A DNA stretch of 64,000 bases from Straminergon stramineum (Eukaryota > Streptophyta > Bryopsida > Hypnales > Calliergonaceae). Below are positions 32,533-45,344 of the stretch, in pieces. The notes under the pieces are model-generated. The model saw nothing but the letters and a program-made list of their open reading frames with translations. It was not told where the DNA came from and did not search any database. The stretch is from NCBI GenBank assembly GCA_963920665.1, contig OY987266.1, forward strand, positions 18,171,001 through 18,235,000. Reading direction: 5' to 3'. The translations under genes were made by a program, and so were the position numbers. Position 1 is the first letter of the stretch. Each line of letters begins with the position of its first letter.

Positions 32533-34125
32533 TCAACCCCTAAATGCCCCAAATCATCTCCAGAATTGATGATTTGAGAAAAATCATTATAAAGTGCTAT
32601 TTGGAAGTATAATCTCGAATTGACATACAAGCAAAAGTTTTAGAGTTTGATTTTTAGATTCCATATGTACATTTAGATTCACCAATGCTATCACTAATAT
32701 TTTTTTTTTTATAAATTTTAAAAGAGAAATTCCAAAATTCCTTCAAAATTTGTTTACAAGCAAAATATTATCATTTTTTGAGAAAAACTTGTTGGAATGG
32801 ATTTGAAATGAGGTTCTCTTCACATGGTGATTTTTTGAAATTTTTGTGTTCTTTAAATCTATAATTAACCTCATTTTGGCAAATCTAGGTTTGAACTAAA
32901 GTCAATGCAGCTTGACCACTTGACATCCTTGCACATTTGTAATTTTAGAAAAATATGTACTCTAAAGCCTAGTTCTCACCTAGCCTTAGGAATTTGGAAA
33001 GAGAGGTAGTTGTATTGATTATAGCCGCTTGTGTCCACATTAGCTGTGGTTTTTATCCCCCAAACCTACATAGAGTCCTAGTTGGCAAAGTCGTAACTGT
33101 GGTGTTATGTGCAAAGCTGCGGAGTTTGGGGAGAAAAGTTAGGCTTCATTACTAAGTTTTTCGTAGCGCCTCTTTCTTACCAAAATGAAGATTTGAAGAA
33201 ATCTTGCGAGTTTTACCTACAGTGTTCCCTAATCTCTGTTGTCAAGCTTGATTTCGAAACAATGGCAGTTAAATTCCACGGCAACATTAACTTCAACTAA
33301 ATTTTTGCGAAAGACAGGTCATGAACCAAAAGTTTTGGTATCCGCAGATCTCAAACTATGGAAATCATACCTCAGTATTGGTTACGATGCATGCACCAAT
33401 TGGTGTCGTTGATGCTCTGAATATGATTGTAGTTCTTCAGAAAATAAGGCTAGTGATTGATTGAATAATTACTCGTTCCCTTTGTGTCGATGCCTTTTGC
33501 TTCGATTCAAACAGTTCAAGACCCAATTCGCAAAGCAAGTGAAGTGAACCACAGCTCCTTCCGCTTGAAAAAATCGCTTGGAGAAACAACAAATTGTGAA
33601 AGAACTCCGAGAAACGAGACACAAATTGTGGGAGTGGACGATGGAAGTGAAGGGAAGTGAAATGATGGAAAACATGTTTTGAGGTGATGTGCAACACAGA
33701 AGAGAGGACAAACTGCTCAATATGAGGAAAAAGCAATTGTTAGTATGAAGTGTGAACCCCTCTCCTTTCCATCCCACTAATTTGCCTGGTTGGCACTTTT
33801 TCATGAAGACCCGAAATTGATTAACACCACATATGTGAACTGCATGGCATTATGTATTTCCATAAATTACAGAACCTACATTTCCGCAAAACAAATCTTG
33901 TCACAGCTACAGTTATCAATATTACATTTTAGAACCGCTTGTACATAGAGCCAAGTGAGAACATACCTTAATAACACCAAATCCAACCCTTATATATAGG
34001 ACAACAACTTCTTAATGTAACTCCACAAATTAGAATAACTTTCATCCAAGTAGTTAGGAGGATGAAACTCCAATTTCAATTTGTTCATCATCTAGAAAAT
34101 GGTTGTCGGAGCGCTTAGGGGTTAA
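32533..34125 (-). mobile_element. TTAA-type element PB5, inverted copy of PB1, split by another element
   Basis: The outer ends are TCAACCCCTAAATG and the inverse of TTAACCCCTAAGCG. The outer parts match 1542-2119 in reverse ('caaatttgtaattttag', 'accaaatccaacccttat'). The middle, 32966-33968, is an insertion missing from PB1 and PB7. Confidence 0.65.
32966..33968. mobile_element. PIF/Harbinger-like element nested in PB5
   Basis: The ends AGCCTAGTTCTCACCTAGCC and (inverse) AGGTATGTTCTCACTTGGCT are a good inverted repeat, flanked by TAA at 32963-32965 and 33969-33971; 1003 bp. The undisturbed target is seen in PB1 and PB7. The interior (33100-33800) is less AT-rich, with open frames of 60-110 codons on both strands, none recognised. 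It may carry a captured host fragment. Confidence 0.65.
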
Positions 34126-35210
34126 AATTGAATTTTGTATCCCCTCCCTTAGATGTGGACTAAGAATTTCCCAGCAGTGGTGATTGGAAACACAATGTTA
34201 AGTTCAGAGGAATTAAAGCGGGTGACCTTGGCCAAAAAGAACGAGCAGAGGCACATTTAGGGCATCAAGAGCATCACTAGCTGCTAACATGCATCTCTGT
34301 GATTGAAGCTGGGCACAGACAGAGATACATTGCTTAGGGATAGGCCTAACTTTAATGAAACCCTTTGTTCATTTAGCAATCCTTGCTGCATTTAGATTAG
34401 ATTAATAAGAGGAATCCTGAAAGAAAGACTGACTGAGGACCTTAAAGAGTTTCTCATTTTTCAATGTCCAAATGCAATGTATTCTTTGTAGCAATTCTAT
34501 GCATCTCATTTGCTTACAATAGTGTCTTTGCAATTTACCCTCCTGAGTAACACCACCAAAGGGGACAATTGGTTTCTACATGCACATGCATAAGTGTTCA
34601 TTAACTTGACATGTGAAAGTTGTCTAATAAATGTATGCACAATGTGAGTGGGTTTCCTTCAAACAGTCACTTTTAGCTATTGTACCTAGTCACTATTACT
34701 AGACTCATCAAATGCTCATATTTTCTTGTTGGCAAGTGAAAGGAGGTCCCAATGCACAAAAGAACACGGCACATGGATCCTATATGCAGAAGTTATGAAG
34801 GGTCAAAGTTTTTCTTAGTAGGGGTCCTAAAATTGTGTCTTCTACATAGTGATCCATGTTGATTTTGGAGGTGTATAGTATTGAGAATGATGCTACCGAA
34901 TTTGGTGCATTTGGGGGGGGGCCCACCTTACTTAGTTAGTGGAGTGCAATTCCTCATGGTGTCATTTGGGAGTTGGAACTATTGAATATATTTTCAATAT
35001 GAATGCAAGTTATTTTTTCATGGGACAATGTTCTTCACCAATCAATTCTAAGAAAAATGTTGGATATTCAATGATCTTGAAAGCTACCACAAAATTAACC
35101 CCTGACTTCCAGCTACCAGTGTGGTGAAAAGATCCGAACAGCTTCCTGGAATTTCCCCCCTGCCCGGGTGAAAAACACTAGAGCCATTGATCTCCTTATT
35201 AAAAAAATGA
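34126..35210. other. Intergenic sequence, no gene seen
   Basis: Contains a fragment also seen near 2355 ('aaaggaggtcccaatgcac', 34740). A G run occurs at 34912-34920. No gene recognised. Confidence 0.35.
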
Positions 35211-35800
35211 CACCCCTCCAATGTCGTTGATTTGCATTTAAGAAAGTAAATAGGCGCTGTCACTCTCGCCGTCTGTCGCCCTGAGAGATAATCCTAGCGG
35301 CTGAGAGATTAGGGTTGAGCTCTCTCAGGCGAGCGAGCTTTCCCTCGAGCGTACGTTTGCATACTTTGCTAAGTTACTCCAGCTATATCCTGTGCAACCC
35401 AGTAACAGGTGGAACTTCCAATTGCATGTAAGTTTACTAGGCAGAAATCGAATTATTTGTGTGTCTTGCTACTGCTGTTGATTCTGTTGCGGTTCTCATT
35501 GCACTCTTCTGCCCATTTTTTGATCGGTGGGTGTATTTGAAATTGCTTGTCATGATGCTCTCTTCCCTCTCTAGCTCCCTCTTTTTACAGCCCCTTGCAG
35601 CTACTCACAACATCTCTCTTGCCCTCACTCACTTAGGTTTATTGGCCTTGGAGCAGAGAACTTGAGTTTGAATGGACACAATTGTTGCAGTTTCTCAATT
35701 TAGTGGGTTTAGGGTTTTGTTTTGGATGATTAGGGTTTCATGCAAGTAGGGACACTATTGCTTTCCAGTTTAAGTTATTTGATTCATATTGTGGTTTGTG
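35211..35800 (+). other. Promoter/5'-leader-like sequence without a following gene
   Basis: From about 35250 the sequence has the look of a plant 5' untranslated region: GC-richer, with repeated 'gagagat', 'ctctctcaggcgagcgagc' and 'ttagggtt'. It is followed by a pyrimidine-rich, intron-like stretch and 'gtttagggttttg'. No coding exon follows before the TTAA element at 36170. It may be the orphaned start of a gene. Confidence 0.3.
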
Positions 35801-36169
35801 TGCGTGATTCAATATTTTATAAGAGCTTTTTGGTTGCAGTAAAAAATTTACAATCAATGGAAAAATGACAAGCATACCCCTTTCATATTTCATGCGTAGT
35901 TTGGAGGGAAAGCAATTGGTTTACGACACAAGACTCAATGTGCAATGTGCCGCAAAGATACAAATAGAAGGAATGATGTGAGTTGGAGTGATCAATATGT
36001 TTACCATGTCAATAACGCCTCTGACTAATGCAATCCAATTCAACTAGATGATCATTCCATGCCTTTGAATTGCAGCTAACTGCTAACAACAACAATAATA
36101 TAGAGCACCACAATTATAAGAGATTACTCTTGCTCAAAGCACGTCACTATGTTTGGGGAGAACCGCCAG

Positions 36170-37338
36170 TTATCCCCTAAAGGACCAAGGCCTTTTCTCT
36201 GCAAAAAAACACACTTGAAATTGCCATTTTGAGAGCACAGAGTAAAAAATTTGAAAATTTAATTTTTTGCGCATCTTTCACCTAAGCTTAACTATTATGA
36301 AAATGTGTGGAAAAATTTTCATAAATTTTGACCACATAGATTAGGCCTGGGTGGATTGACCCCCTCACTAGTCCCCCTCAAGTCATTCCAGGGGTGCATG
36401 TAAAGAAAAGATCCCCTATTCTGTGCTTCTTAAATTTCTCTTCTCAACATTTCCTAGCTAATTTGGGGCCTGTGATTGCAAATTTGAATTCAAAATTTGC
36501 AAACTTTATCATGTGTGAAAAAAATTAATTTCAGGGTTTTTACTTGGGGATGAGCAAGGGGGTCGATCCACCCCGACCATAGATTGCAAGATATCTGTGT
36601 TTAAAGTGAAGAAAACAAGTTTTTCCACACATTGTGGGACTAGGTTATTTGACTTTGAACCTTCTTAACTTTAATTTTTTACACTATAGAGTTTTGAGCT
36701 TTAAATCTTTATGGTGGAGAATTGAGTTGAGAATCTAGGAAAAAAAAGAAAATACAAAAAAATTTAATTTTTATTCTTTAAAAATTGTTAAGTAGAAGTA
36801 GGTACAAAATAGAAGGAAAATCTAAATTATTAATATCTCTAAGATGGAATTAAAATGCACTAATCCCAATGGTGAGGTTGTTCTGAAAAGCAAATGAAAC
36901 CATGTGGAACTTTTTTTTTTTTTTTAAATTGTAAAAATTGCATTTAGAAATGAATCCTATAAGTTATTTTTTTCAAGAAGATGCTCTAATTGCCCGAAAA
37001 AGAAGATTGTCTATAACTTTCTCATAACAAATCCAAATGGAATGAATCAAAGCTTTCCGTGTAGACAAAAATATAATCTATAAGGAAATAAATAAAAAAT
37101 AAAAAAAGTCAAATTTTTGAAACTTTTTTTTGCTGCCCCCTCTCCCTTGTTTTGAGCTTATTTAGGCATAACTTTTGTTCCCAAGCACCAAATGAAAAAA
37201 ATATATATTCCCACGAAGCTAATCAATTTTTCTATCTTCATAAAAAGTTAAAAAAAATCAAGACAAAAATTAAGACCGTAGGTACCTACCCAAAATCTCA
37301 TTTGTCCCCCGAAGGGATAATGGTCCTTTAGGGGTTAA
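36170..37338. mobile_element. TTAA-type element PB6, with a nested hAT-like MITE
   Basis: The ends TTATCCCCTAAAGGACCA and (inverse) TTAACCCCTAAAGGACCA give 17 of 18 matching bases, the best inverted repeat of the group; 1169 bp. A 235-bp element is inserted at 36343-36577. Between 36690 and 36800 it shares sequence with 19620-19760. Confidence 0.65.
36343..36577. mobile_element. hAT-like MITE with 8-bp target duplication CATAGATT
   Basis: CATAGATT lies at 36335-36342 and 36578-36585. The ends carry GGGTGGATTGACCCC and (inverse) GGGTGGATCGACCCC. The 8-bp duplication is that of hAT elements. No coding capacity. Confidence 0.7.
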
Positions 37339-39078
37339 GGTAGACCAACCTATTATCAACCTGATTTGCAATCTAAGAATATTGGGACCAACTCCAAGAC
37401 AAATACATATTTTTTCAGATGTGTGTGCATGTTTCATGAATCAAACTCAACTAGAATTATAATTTTCCAATGAAAATTGTAATTTTTATGAATTTCTAAA
37501 GTGGTTTGCTTGAAATTATAAAACTGTTGAAGTCTAGAGTCATAAACTTCTTAAAACAACCTATAATCATCATTCTATGTACCTATTAGCACTTGAGTAT
37601 TCACCAATTAAGAACACATTACCCAAGTTGGAATTAATGTATTAAAATTGTCAGAGAAGTAAATGGATTTAGATTAGTTCTTTGGTAGAGATGGGGCCAG
37701 AAGTAGGATGGCTGGAATAGGAAGTTGACAAAAATAGGTTGGTCTACCTTAGTGCATTCGGTTAGCACACTAGTGGAATTGGAAAAAAATCAAGTTGTAA
37801 TTTGAAAATACTAGGAGAAAAATGGTGAAAAATTGGTTCAATATGGGAATTAAAGAAAAATAGCTAGTAAAACCCAAAATATATCCCAAATGCTGAAGGA
37901 TATTCAAAGCCAAGTTAATTCAAAGATACAATATTACTTAAAATAATCAAATTGTTGAAACCTAATAAGAATTTTGGTGTACTAGAAGATTGAACTATTC
38001 AACCAATGTAATTATGATAAGGTATGTACATCCATATTCAACACTATCCAAAATATGACAATCTATATTAGGAAAAAAACATCATGGAAATCTAGATATT
38101 GATTATATATTACTTATAATAACTCTAGAAGGATGCCAAGGACATTTTATTTGAGTTTTTTGGATGGACAACCACACTTTGTGCATATTGAAGAATGGAT
38201 GATTTTTATCCTATTTTTTGCGTACTACTTTATTAATGCTATATCTCAATCATTGACTTGAGTTTGAGACATTTGTAGCATTGTAAATTAGACTATTCTC
38301 AACTATTGTGGCAAAACTTTGTCACAAGAAGGTAGCATTGATGGTTAGAGAAAGAAATAACTTTGATTTCTTTTGAATTCGTATACGTCCAAAATGAGTT
38401 CATTAACTATTAAAGATCTAAACCATCTGGGAATTTAGGATGCAATATGGTATTCTTGTATAATTGATACAAAAGATGCATGAATTGAGATATACAAAGG
38501 TGAAAAAAGTTTGTATTCATACTCACTTCAATCTAATGACATGTAACACTTCCAATTTTGAACCTCCTTGTACATATATAGTATCATATTTGAGCATGAT
38601 AAAATTTAGATATTAACCTCTAAAGGACTAGGGAGCCCATTTTGGATTTTTTGAAAACTCAAGTAAGCTCCATTGACTTCTTAATTTGAAGTTTCTTTAT
38701 TAATCCTTATAAATTATAATGGATGTTAGTCATCCTAATCTACATGTAAAGTTTTCAGAACATTTTGCTAAATATTGCAAAAGTTAAGAGATTATTTTCA
38801 ATGTCAAAGCAGGTAGCTCAAAATGTATTCTAAGAAAATACTAATTAATTTTATTGAATTGCATACATTGATATCCACTAAAAAAAATTTGAACCATTGA
38901 ATTTTGAATAATGAGGTGAAAGTTATGAAGTGTTTTATTTTGCAACTTTGCAAGCATTCAAATGATTTTATAAAAAAAATATAGAAATTTCCAAAAATAA
39001 ACAAAATGGATACCTATTATTTAATAGAACATTCTTATCATTCATGATTCTCAAATCCTTGTAAAAGTTATTAGGAGT
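37339..39078. other. AT-rich intergenic sequence
   Basis: A single TTAA-type left end (ttaacctctaaagg, 38613) is present; its right end may be the decayed 'ttaggagtataa' at 39071-39082. No gene seen. Confidence 0.35.
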
Positions 39079-39656
39079 ATAACCCCAAAGTGCTCCAATG
39101 TCCACTTCTGGGATGATAAACAAATTGAAATTCAAGCCTTTCATCCTCATTATTGGTAGGAACTAGAAATTTGTGGAGATACATTATCAAGTTGTTGTCA
39201 TATCTAATGGTTGTATTTGGTGTTATTGGAGTTCATATTTTTCTAAAATAACAAATGTGCAAGTATGTCTAGTGGTGACCAAGCCAAAATTGCATTGACT
39301 TTGTTCAAAACTAGATTTGCAAAAATGAGGTCATGGATTTTAAGAACATAAAAATTTGACAAAAACACTATGTGAAGAGAAACTTATTTCAAATCCATTC
39401 CAACAAATTTCACTCAAAAAATGATCATATTCTGCTTGTAATTTAATTTAGAATGAATTTTGAAATTTTCCTTTCAAAATTTATAAAAAGAATATTGGTG
39501 ATAGCATTGATGAATCTAACCATATTGATGAAATGGAAAACTCATGATCTACTTTGATTTGTATACCAATTCTAAAATATTCTTCCAAACAACTCCTTAC
39601 CATGATATTTCTCAAATTGTCAATTTTGGAGAAGACTTTTGATGCTTAGGGGTTAC
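39079..39656. mobile_element. TTAA-type element PB7, second direct copy of PB1
   Basis: Same length (578 bp) and interior as 1542-2119. The ends are decayed: ATAACCCC on the left and AGGGGTTAC on the right. Confidence 0.6.
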
Positions 39657-40157
39657 ATACTACCTTCCATTTTACAATTTTTTTAAAACATGAATATGAA
39701 AGTTATTTTCATTAAATTTTCTTATACATATTTTCACTCTAATTATCAACATATTAACTAAATTGTGCTTGTTTGGGAGATACCTTTTTGTTTAATAATC
39801 TTAGAAGACAAAACTCCATATTTTGAAGATTAGGCATATTAAACATGCAATCAGGTGAGACTTTACTTTAAAATTCAAAGAAGGATGTACTTGAAGAAGT
39901 GAACTAAAAGATCATATCATAATGGTTAGATTTCTTAGAGAATAAATATAGGTGAATATTTTAAACCTTGTTTTGGGAACCACTATTTTTGAAGCAATTT
40001 TGGCTTCAAAACACCACAATATTTTAGAAATGAAAATGACATCCACTGTTAATTTTTTAAGTACTAATCCAATGTTGTATGTTATGCCACAATTTAGTCT
40101 ATAATTGATATTCAAAGAATTAAATATTGCATTGTATATATGGTACCCTTGAGACCA
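39657..40157. other. AT-rich intergenic sequence
   Basis: No gene or recognised element. Confidence 0.3.
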
Positions 40158-41651
40158 TTAACCCCTCAAAGCCCTAATCAAAACATCGTGCAGGAGACGC
40201 CATGTGAGCCATCGCAACTTAGCACCGATCTTTGTGCAGCTCCGATGCTTGTGTAATATTTCACCGTTGATTGGTGTAGTTAACACACTTACGTATCAAT
40301 TGAGCGTAAAATGGGCTGATTTCACCGTACGGATGTGAATTCTATAACGATCTAGGCAGACTGACCGACACTACTCCAGGGACGATTTCTGCTGTTTAGG
40401 CACTTTTGACAGACCTCATGAGCGATGCATTGCGATTGAGTGCACAAAAATTTGGGAAGTGGTGCCTCAGGCTATCTCTATTGTCTATGTCCATTTACAG
40501 AAACATCAACGGTGAAACTTGTCCATGGGCTGCATCGGCACCGGACACCCACACACACTGTGAGGCAACAGTAACCGGTTGGGCTCGTCGCAACCGGCTT
40601 GGGGTTGGTTCGACTATGAGGACCCTGTTAAGCGTGATTTTTAGAGAATATGACAAAAAAGAGTGCAAAGCCGCCTAAATCCAAATTATAATATAATTGG
40701 TGACTTGCAAGTTTCAAGAACAACCATATTGTCTAACATGCGACTCATGCAACTCAATATTCCTAAACTACGTACTCCCATTCACACATACAGAGCAAAC
40801 TGGAGGCGGTATCTAACAATTTGACCGTGCAACCAGATAGAAGCTCCCAATGGACATGGGTACGTAAAACCATCTATAGTGTCTGGCATGCTGCTCAAAA
40901 TTTGAAACCAACCCCATGCACACATTGCGCACCCCAGAAGGTCTCACTCAAAATTTGAGCTCAGCAAACACAAAGTAATGAATGAGCATGGGGAGCAAAT
41001 CTCAGCAGTGAATAAAGGTGTGTACAGCTGCAACTGCTCCTCCGAATGCAATACCAGAAGAGAGTGAAGTGCGCACTATCTGCACTTGCACTGGACGGCC
41101 ACAGCTTCCCTGTGCATACAAACACAACTAACCCTACTTGTTCATGATGGTTCGCTAAAACAGATGCAACGGGAGTCCTCATCGTTGCAAAGTATTTGAG
41201 CCATGCATCTGGAAACCGTAGTGTCCGAAAGTGCCATGGCTAAATCGCGGCCGCCATCTCTCCCCTCCCCTCCTTCCACAATTGAGAAAATTTTCAAGGA
41301 AATACGAGTGCCAAATCCGAGTGATCACAATCGTGTACAACAGTCGAGGCTCCCCGCATTGGATTCCTCGGAGGAAGCCGATGCAACGGTAGCTCACCGG
41401 CTATAGCCAGTCATAATTTGGACTTCCGTCCAAACCGCCATGTCCCACAATACGCTGGACGCCAAATCGGGCTCCACTGCGCAATTTGAAATCCAACAGA
41501 CCTGTCAATAAGCACGTCGTCGGGTTCTGCAGGGAAAACCCTGCAACATCCTCTCCGAATGTTTTCAGATTGGGCCACATTTGCCACCGCAACTGTAGAT
41601 TGTGAAGTCCTGAAAGGCGAGATTTTCGTTGCATGGGCGTTGAGTGGTTAA
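40158..41651. mobile_element. TTAA-flanked element PB8 with a GC-richer interior
   Basis: The ends are TTAACCCCTCAAAGCCC and (inverse) TTAACCACTCAACGCCC; 1494 bp. Unlike its relatives the interior is distinctly GC-richer and has fewer A/T runs. It has several open frames (40406-40678 +, 41401-41688 -, 41203-41406 +), none of which I recognise as transposase or host protein. It may carry captured sequence. Confidence 0.5.
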
Positions 41652-43000
41652 GCCTTAGTGGTCCCAAGACAAGCAAGTTAAGCAACACATAAAAGAAAGG
41701 TCACTTTTGGAGTTGCTTGACTATATATGCAATGAGTTTCTTTTTATTCCATTCATTAGTATTCTATCCATGTAACTTACTACATTAACCTCCAAAGATT
41801 TATGACAATGATTTATTAAAAACACTGCAAAATTGTTGTATTTTGCATCTCCAACCAAAAGATCTTAAAGTAGACTACTATGAAAACATGTGGAAGAAGT
41901 TTTAGATTATATGATTACATAAATTGCAAGAAATTATCATATAAAGTGAAAAAAATACTATTTTGTGCACCCTTCTATATAAGACTACATTATTCCATGG
42001 AAATTTGGGCAAAAGTTCCTCACTATTTTAGGGATGTTTTAGCTTAAGTCCAAACCAAAAAACTCAATGCTTTTAGCACTCTTGTTGGTCCAAAATTTAG
42101 AAATGGTCCAACTCGACCATTGACTATCTTCAAAAGTTTTAGTTTTCTTACTTAGTTCCAAATTGTAAAGTGACCCTTAGCAACCTTTATCTTAGGGCCA
42201 ATTTACACTAGAGGTGAGAGGCCATGGATAGCAAGCTTTCAACCAAAGAAAACTTCCCAAATTGGTAAGAACAAAGAATGTAACTTTCATTTGATACTTT
42301 AAGTCCAGAGGAAAGAATCATGTGGATAACACTATTGTCCTCCATGGCAAAGAAGTGCACATGTTTTGAATTGTAGTTGGGCCCATCTCAAGAAGTGGCT
42401 TGATTACAATTTGTAGGACCCTTAGACTAAAAGGCTCATAGCCAATCATTTAAAAAAACAAACCCAATCATTATGAGTTGCCATAGTTTAAAAAATCTTA
42501 TCAATGATATTTCCATCAAAGAGAGTTTATCCATATTGAATTATAATGAAACTTTAGTCGTTGGAGGTGTGGAAGTTTACACACAAGGAAAATGAATGAA
42601 TGAATCAATATTTTGGTGTGTTTGCAATGACTCTTCTTTCATATATCGGTCCCAATGGAATTGTTTTTTTATAGAATAAAACTAAATGAAAAGAAATCGA
42701 TATGTCTTCCATGTAACACAACCATCGACAATTATGCACAACGTCATGGAGCCTTCTAGATGTACTAAACTAGTAGATTGAACTCTTTTTTTGGCCTCTT
42801 CCCACAGTCATTACATTACCTCCACAACCCCCCAAAACAGCATTTTGCATCCAAGGTTGAGCTTCCTAAAATTTTAAGGGATTAAGGCCAGAGCAAGATC
42901 TCATCTGAAGCCAGCTCCGGAAAAAACTCCAGAGGGGAAACAGATGAACTTATTCTTTAAGTAAATCTGGAGAATGTGAATTTCCATCAAGAATGAGGGA
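41652..43000. other. AT-rich intergenic sequence
   Basis: No gene seen. The region 42940-43110 becomes more coding-like; see the fragment that follows. Confidence 0.3.
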
Positions 43001-43714
43001 CGCCCAGAGTCACTTTCTTTGCAAATACTGCAGTGAAGTTTCAGAGGTGGAATCCACGATCAAACAATTCATGCAACAGATGCCTGTGCAAAAAATTAAA
43101 CATATCTTATTCTGAGCCTGGGTAGCACGTCCGGCAACAACGTCGAATTCCTTCCTGGATGCCCTGCTTCGTCAGTAAGGTAGGAACACCTAATACGGAC
43201 AGGAGTCGTTTATGGACACCTAGAAAACAACCTAAATCCAAGGGCTTGTGGACCCAAAGTAGACAAGTGGGGTTCTAAAGTGGACATGTGGGGTTCCAAG
43301 AAGTTGTCACTTTTTCAAGAAGTAGCCAATCACCCGCACTTAATTCAAATTTAGAGTGTGTCCCTTTTGGGTGTTTCCGTGCCCGTTTTGGTGTTAGTCT
43401 AGTGTCCAGAGTAGGTACATCTACGAAGTTGTCTTCAAAAAATTCGTAGAATATTCATACAAGCTTGGAAAAATATGAAACTAATTTTTCTGGCTTCCTA
43501 AACCATTTCCTAACAGGCAGACAAATTTTTTTTGAACACAGACCCTCACAATCATGTCATCTCAAACAAGTGTCCATTTTAGGTGTTCCTACCTTACCGC
43601 ATGGGGAACGCGTCCTTCTGCATACGCTTCGTCGCTTATTTCAACGAGGATTGCGCTCAACCACGCTGCTTCCGCGTTAGCTACAGTGGTGCTCGTGCTT
43701 CCTGTCGGAGCTAA
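43001..43714 (+). pseudogene. Unrecognised coding-like fragment split by a MITE
   Basis: If 43178-43594 and one TA are removed, the flanks join into a GC-rich frame from about 43125: ARPATTSNSFLDALLRQY, then RMGNASFCIRFVAYFNEDCA, ending at a TAA at 43712-43714. Just upstream (about 42989-43113) another frame has CKYCSEVSEVESTIKQFMQQ, a CxxC pattern reminiscent of a BED-type finger. Neither part was assigned to a family. The piece has no start codon and lies downstream of copy B. Confidence 0.35.
43178..43594. mobile_element. TA-flanked MITE M4 (AGGTAGGAACACC ends)
   Basis: The ends AGGTAGGAACACCTAATACG and (inverse) AGGTAGGAACACCTAAAATG are flanked by TA at 43176-43177 and 43595-43596; 417 bp. 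It shares the TA|AGGTA design with 2552-3524, 4641-5184 and 59676-59993, but not the interior. Confidence 0.75.
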
Positions 43715-43903
43715 TCGCCACTGGGAGCTTCTTCGTTTGCCTGTGCAGTACTCGGTGGAATTGGAAGCGTCGAATTACGCTGCCTGCTTTTGGTATTGAT
43801 CTTGCGTTGCTGTTTGGAGGTATTACGATTCAATTTTTCGGTGTAATTAGTGAAGATTTGAGGTGCGCATACCTTAGAACTATCAAGGCAACATGGAACG
43901 ATA

Positions 43904-45300
43904 TCAACCAGCTCCCGCTGCCGGGAGTTCACTGACGAAGAAGTGGAGACAGGAATTCAATTTATGATAGTCACGATAAAATTGGCCGCCGGTAACAAAG
44001 AGACCATTCTCGCGAAGGCTTCTCATCAAATCATCATGCAACTCTTCACTGGGACCACGTACGCTTAGCCCCACGTTGACCTATTTTCAAAACAGAGCTG
44101 TAGATGAATGAACCAAAAAATTCAAAACTATGACCAACTCAAATGCAATGGTCAACGAAGTCATCATGTCGCATGAAGTGCAAGGGCTAAAACCAGAAGA
44201 TATCGAACACAAATCACAAGGAATCGTCTAAAGGATGAGAATCAGGTCTTACTTCAGAGCAGCCGCGTTCAATAGCAACATCCAGAATTCTTTTCATGTT
44301 CCCCATTTCTTCATTGCCACGAGTTCCGACATCGAAATCTTCGCATTTTCTGGCCTTGCCTTTCTGTACATTAAACACACTCTTACTGATGACATCTACC
44401 AATCGACTTGCAACCAGCATCAAATTTGAAAATATGTAACTTCCAGTAACGTGCATTCAGGGACAAATCAGGATCGCTCCTAGTATTCACTAGCTCCATT
44501 CAATGCACACTCACAAGTACAACCTCACTTCCGAGGTTCACACCCATTGCAACCTCATAAATTATGAACATGCTAGAGGAAAAAATACTTCCAGGAGTCA
44601 AGGTCAAAGTCGTGGAATTACCAGAAACTTATACGGGCCAGGGTATTCGATGCTTGCTTGCCAGATTTTGTAGTTCAGATCCGCCAAGGTGCCAGACACA
44701 TGGACCAGCGGCTCTGATTTCCCAACACACACAACTACATCGGCAGAAAGAAAACCCTCCTCACATTCCTTTCTCTGCTCTACACGAATGTTTGATGAGC
44801 TGCGAGGACGAGTCAAATCCATAGACTTCAGATTATGCAGACGTCTTTTCAAGTCGAAAGACTCTTCAGCTGCAACTCTGTGAACAATTATCTTCAAATG
44901 TCCAGTAGATATTCGAAAATATTTCATATCACGTCGAATTTCCCACAGCAAGGTTCCCGTTCTGGCGCCTTCCACGTATATGACACACTCCACTCGACCC
45001 TTACGAGTCCAGCATCCTGTTGAGTGAACTCGAAAATTTGTCGCAACCAACAGTCTAAAAAGAAACCCAAGGAGACCTGCACTCTTCACAGCAACGACCT
45101 CTATGACATGCATTTGCATACTAGAAGTTCCATCGATAGATGTCCCCAGACTCTCCCTGATCCATTTCATCTTTACTGGAAAGATTAGAGTCTGCACAAT
45201 AAAGACAACATTCTGATTAGTAATCTTTGATCTATCATTCCAAACAACTCAGGAACATTCGGAAAAGTCTTAAACACAACAGTGAAAACAACAAACGTAA
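43904..45300 (-). pseudogene. 5'-truncated copy B of the kinase-ACR gene (exons 4-6 only)
   Basis: Minus-strand exons at 45191-44622 (570 nt), 44363-44253 (111 nt) and 44080-43904 (177 nt, TGA stop) match exons 4, 5 and 6 of gene A in length and phase. All are open, with GT..AG introns. They encode ACT2 (WTRKGRVECVIYVEG), ACT3 (GTLADLNYKIWQASI), the helix KRILDVAIERG and ACT4 (SLRENGLFVTGGQF). Homology continues into intron 3 up to about 45297 and stops. The kinase, ACT1 and any promoter are missing, replaced by the start of copy C in the other orientation. The intact frames suggest recent truncation or residual selection; most likely a pseudogene. Confidence 0.8.
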
Positions 45301-45344
45301 GATTCGGTAATCTTCATGTAAGGTAGAAAGACGGTTTCATTGAA

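Noticed and set aside
33437..33804. Minus-strand frame of 99-111 codons
   Set aside because: Inside a Harbinger-like element and rich in Ser, His, Phe and Leu without a recognisable domain; unsupported as a gene.
40406..41688. Several open frames of 67-95 codons
   Set aside because: On opposite strands within one TTAA element, with no recognised domain; kept only as a note on the element.
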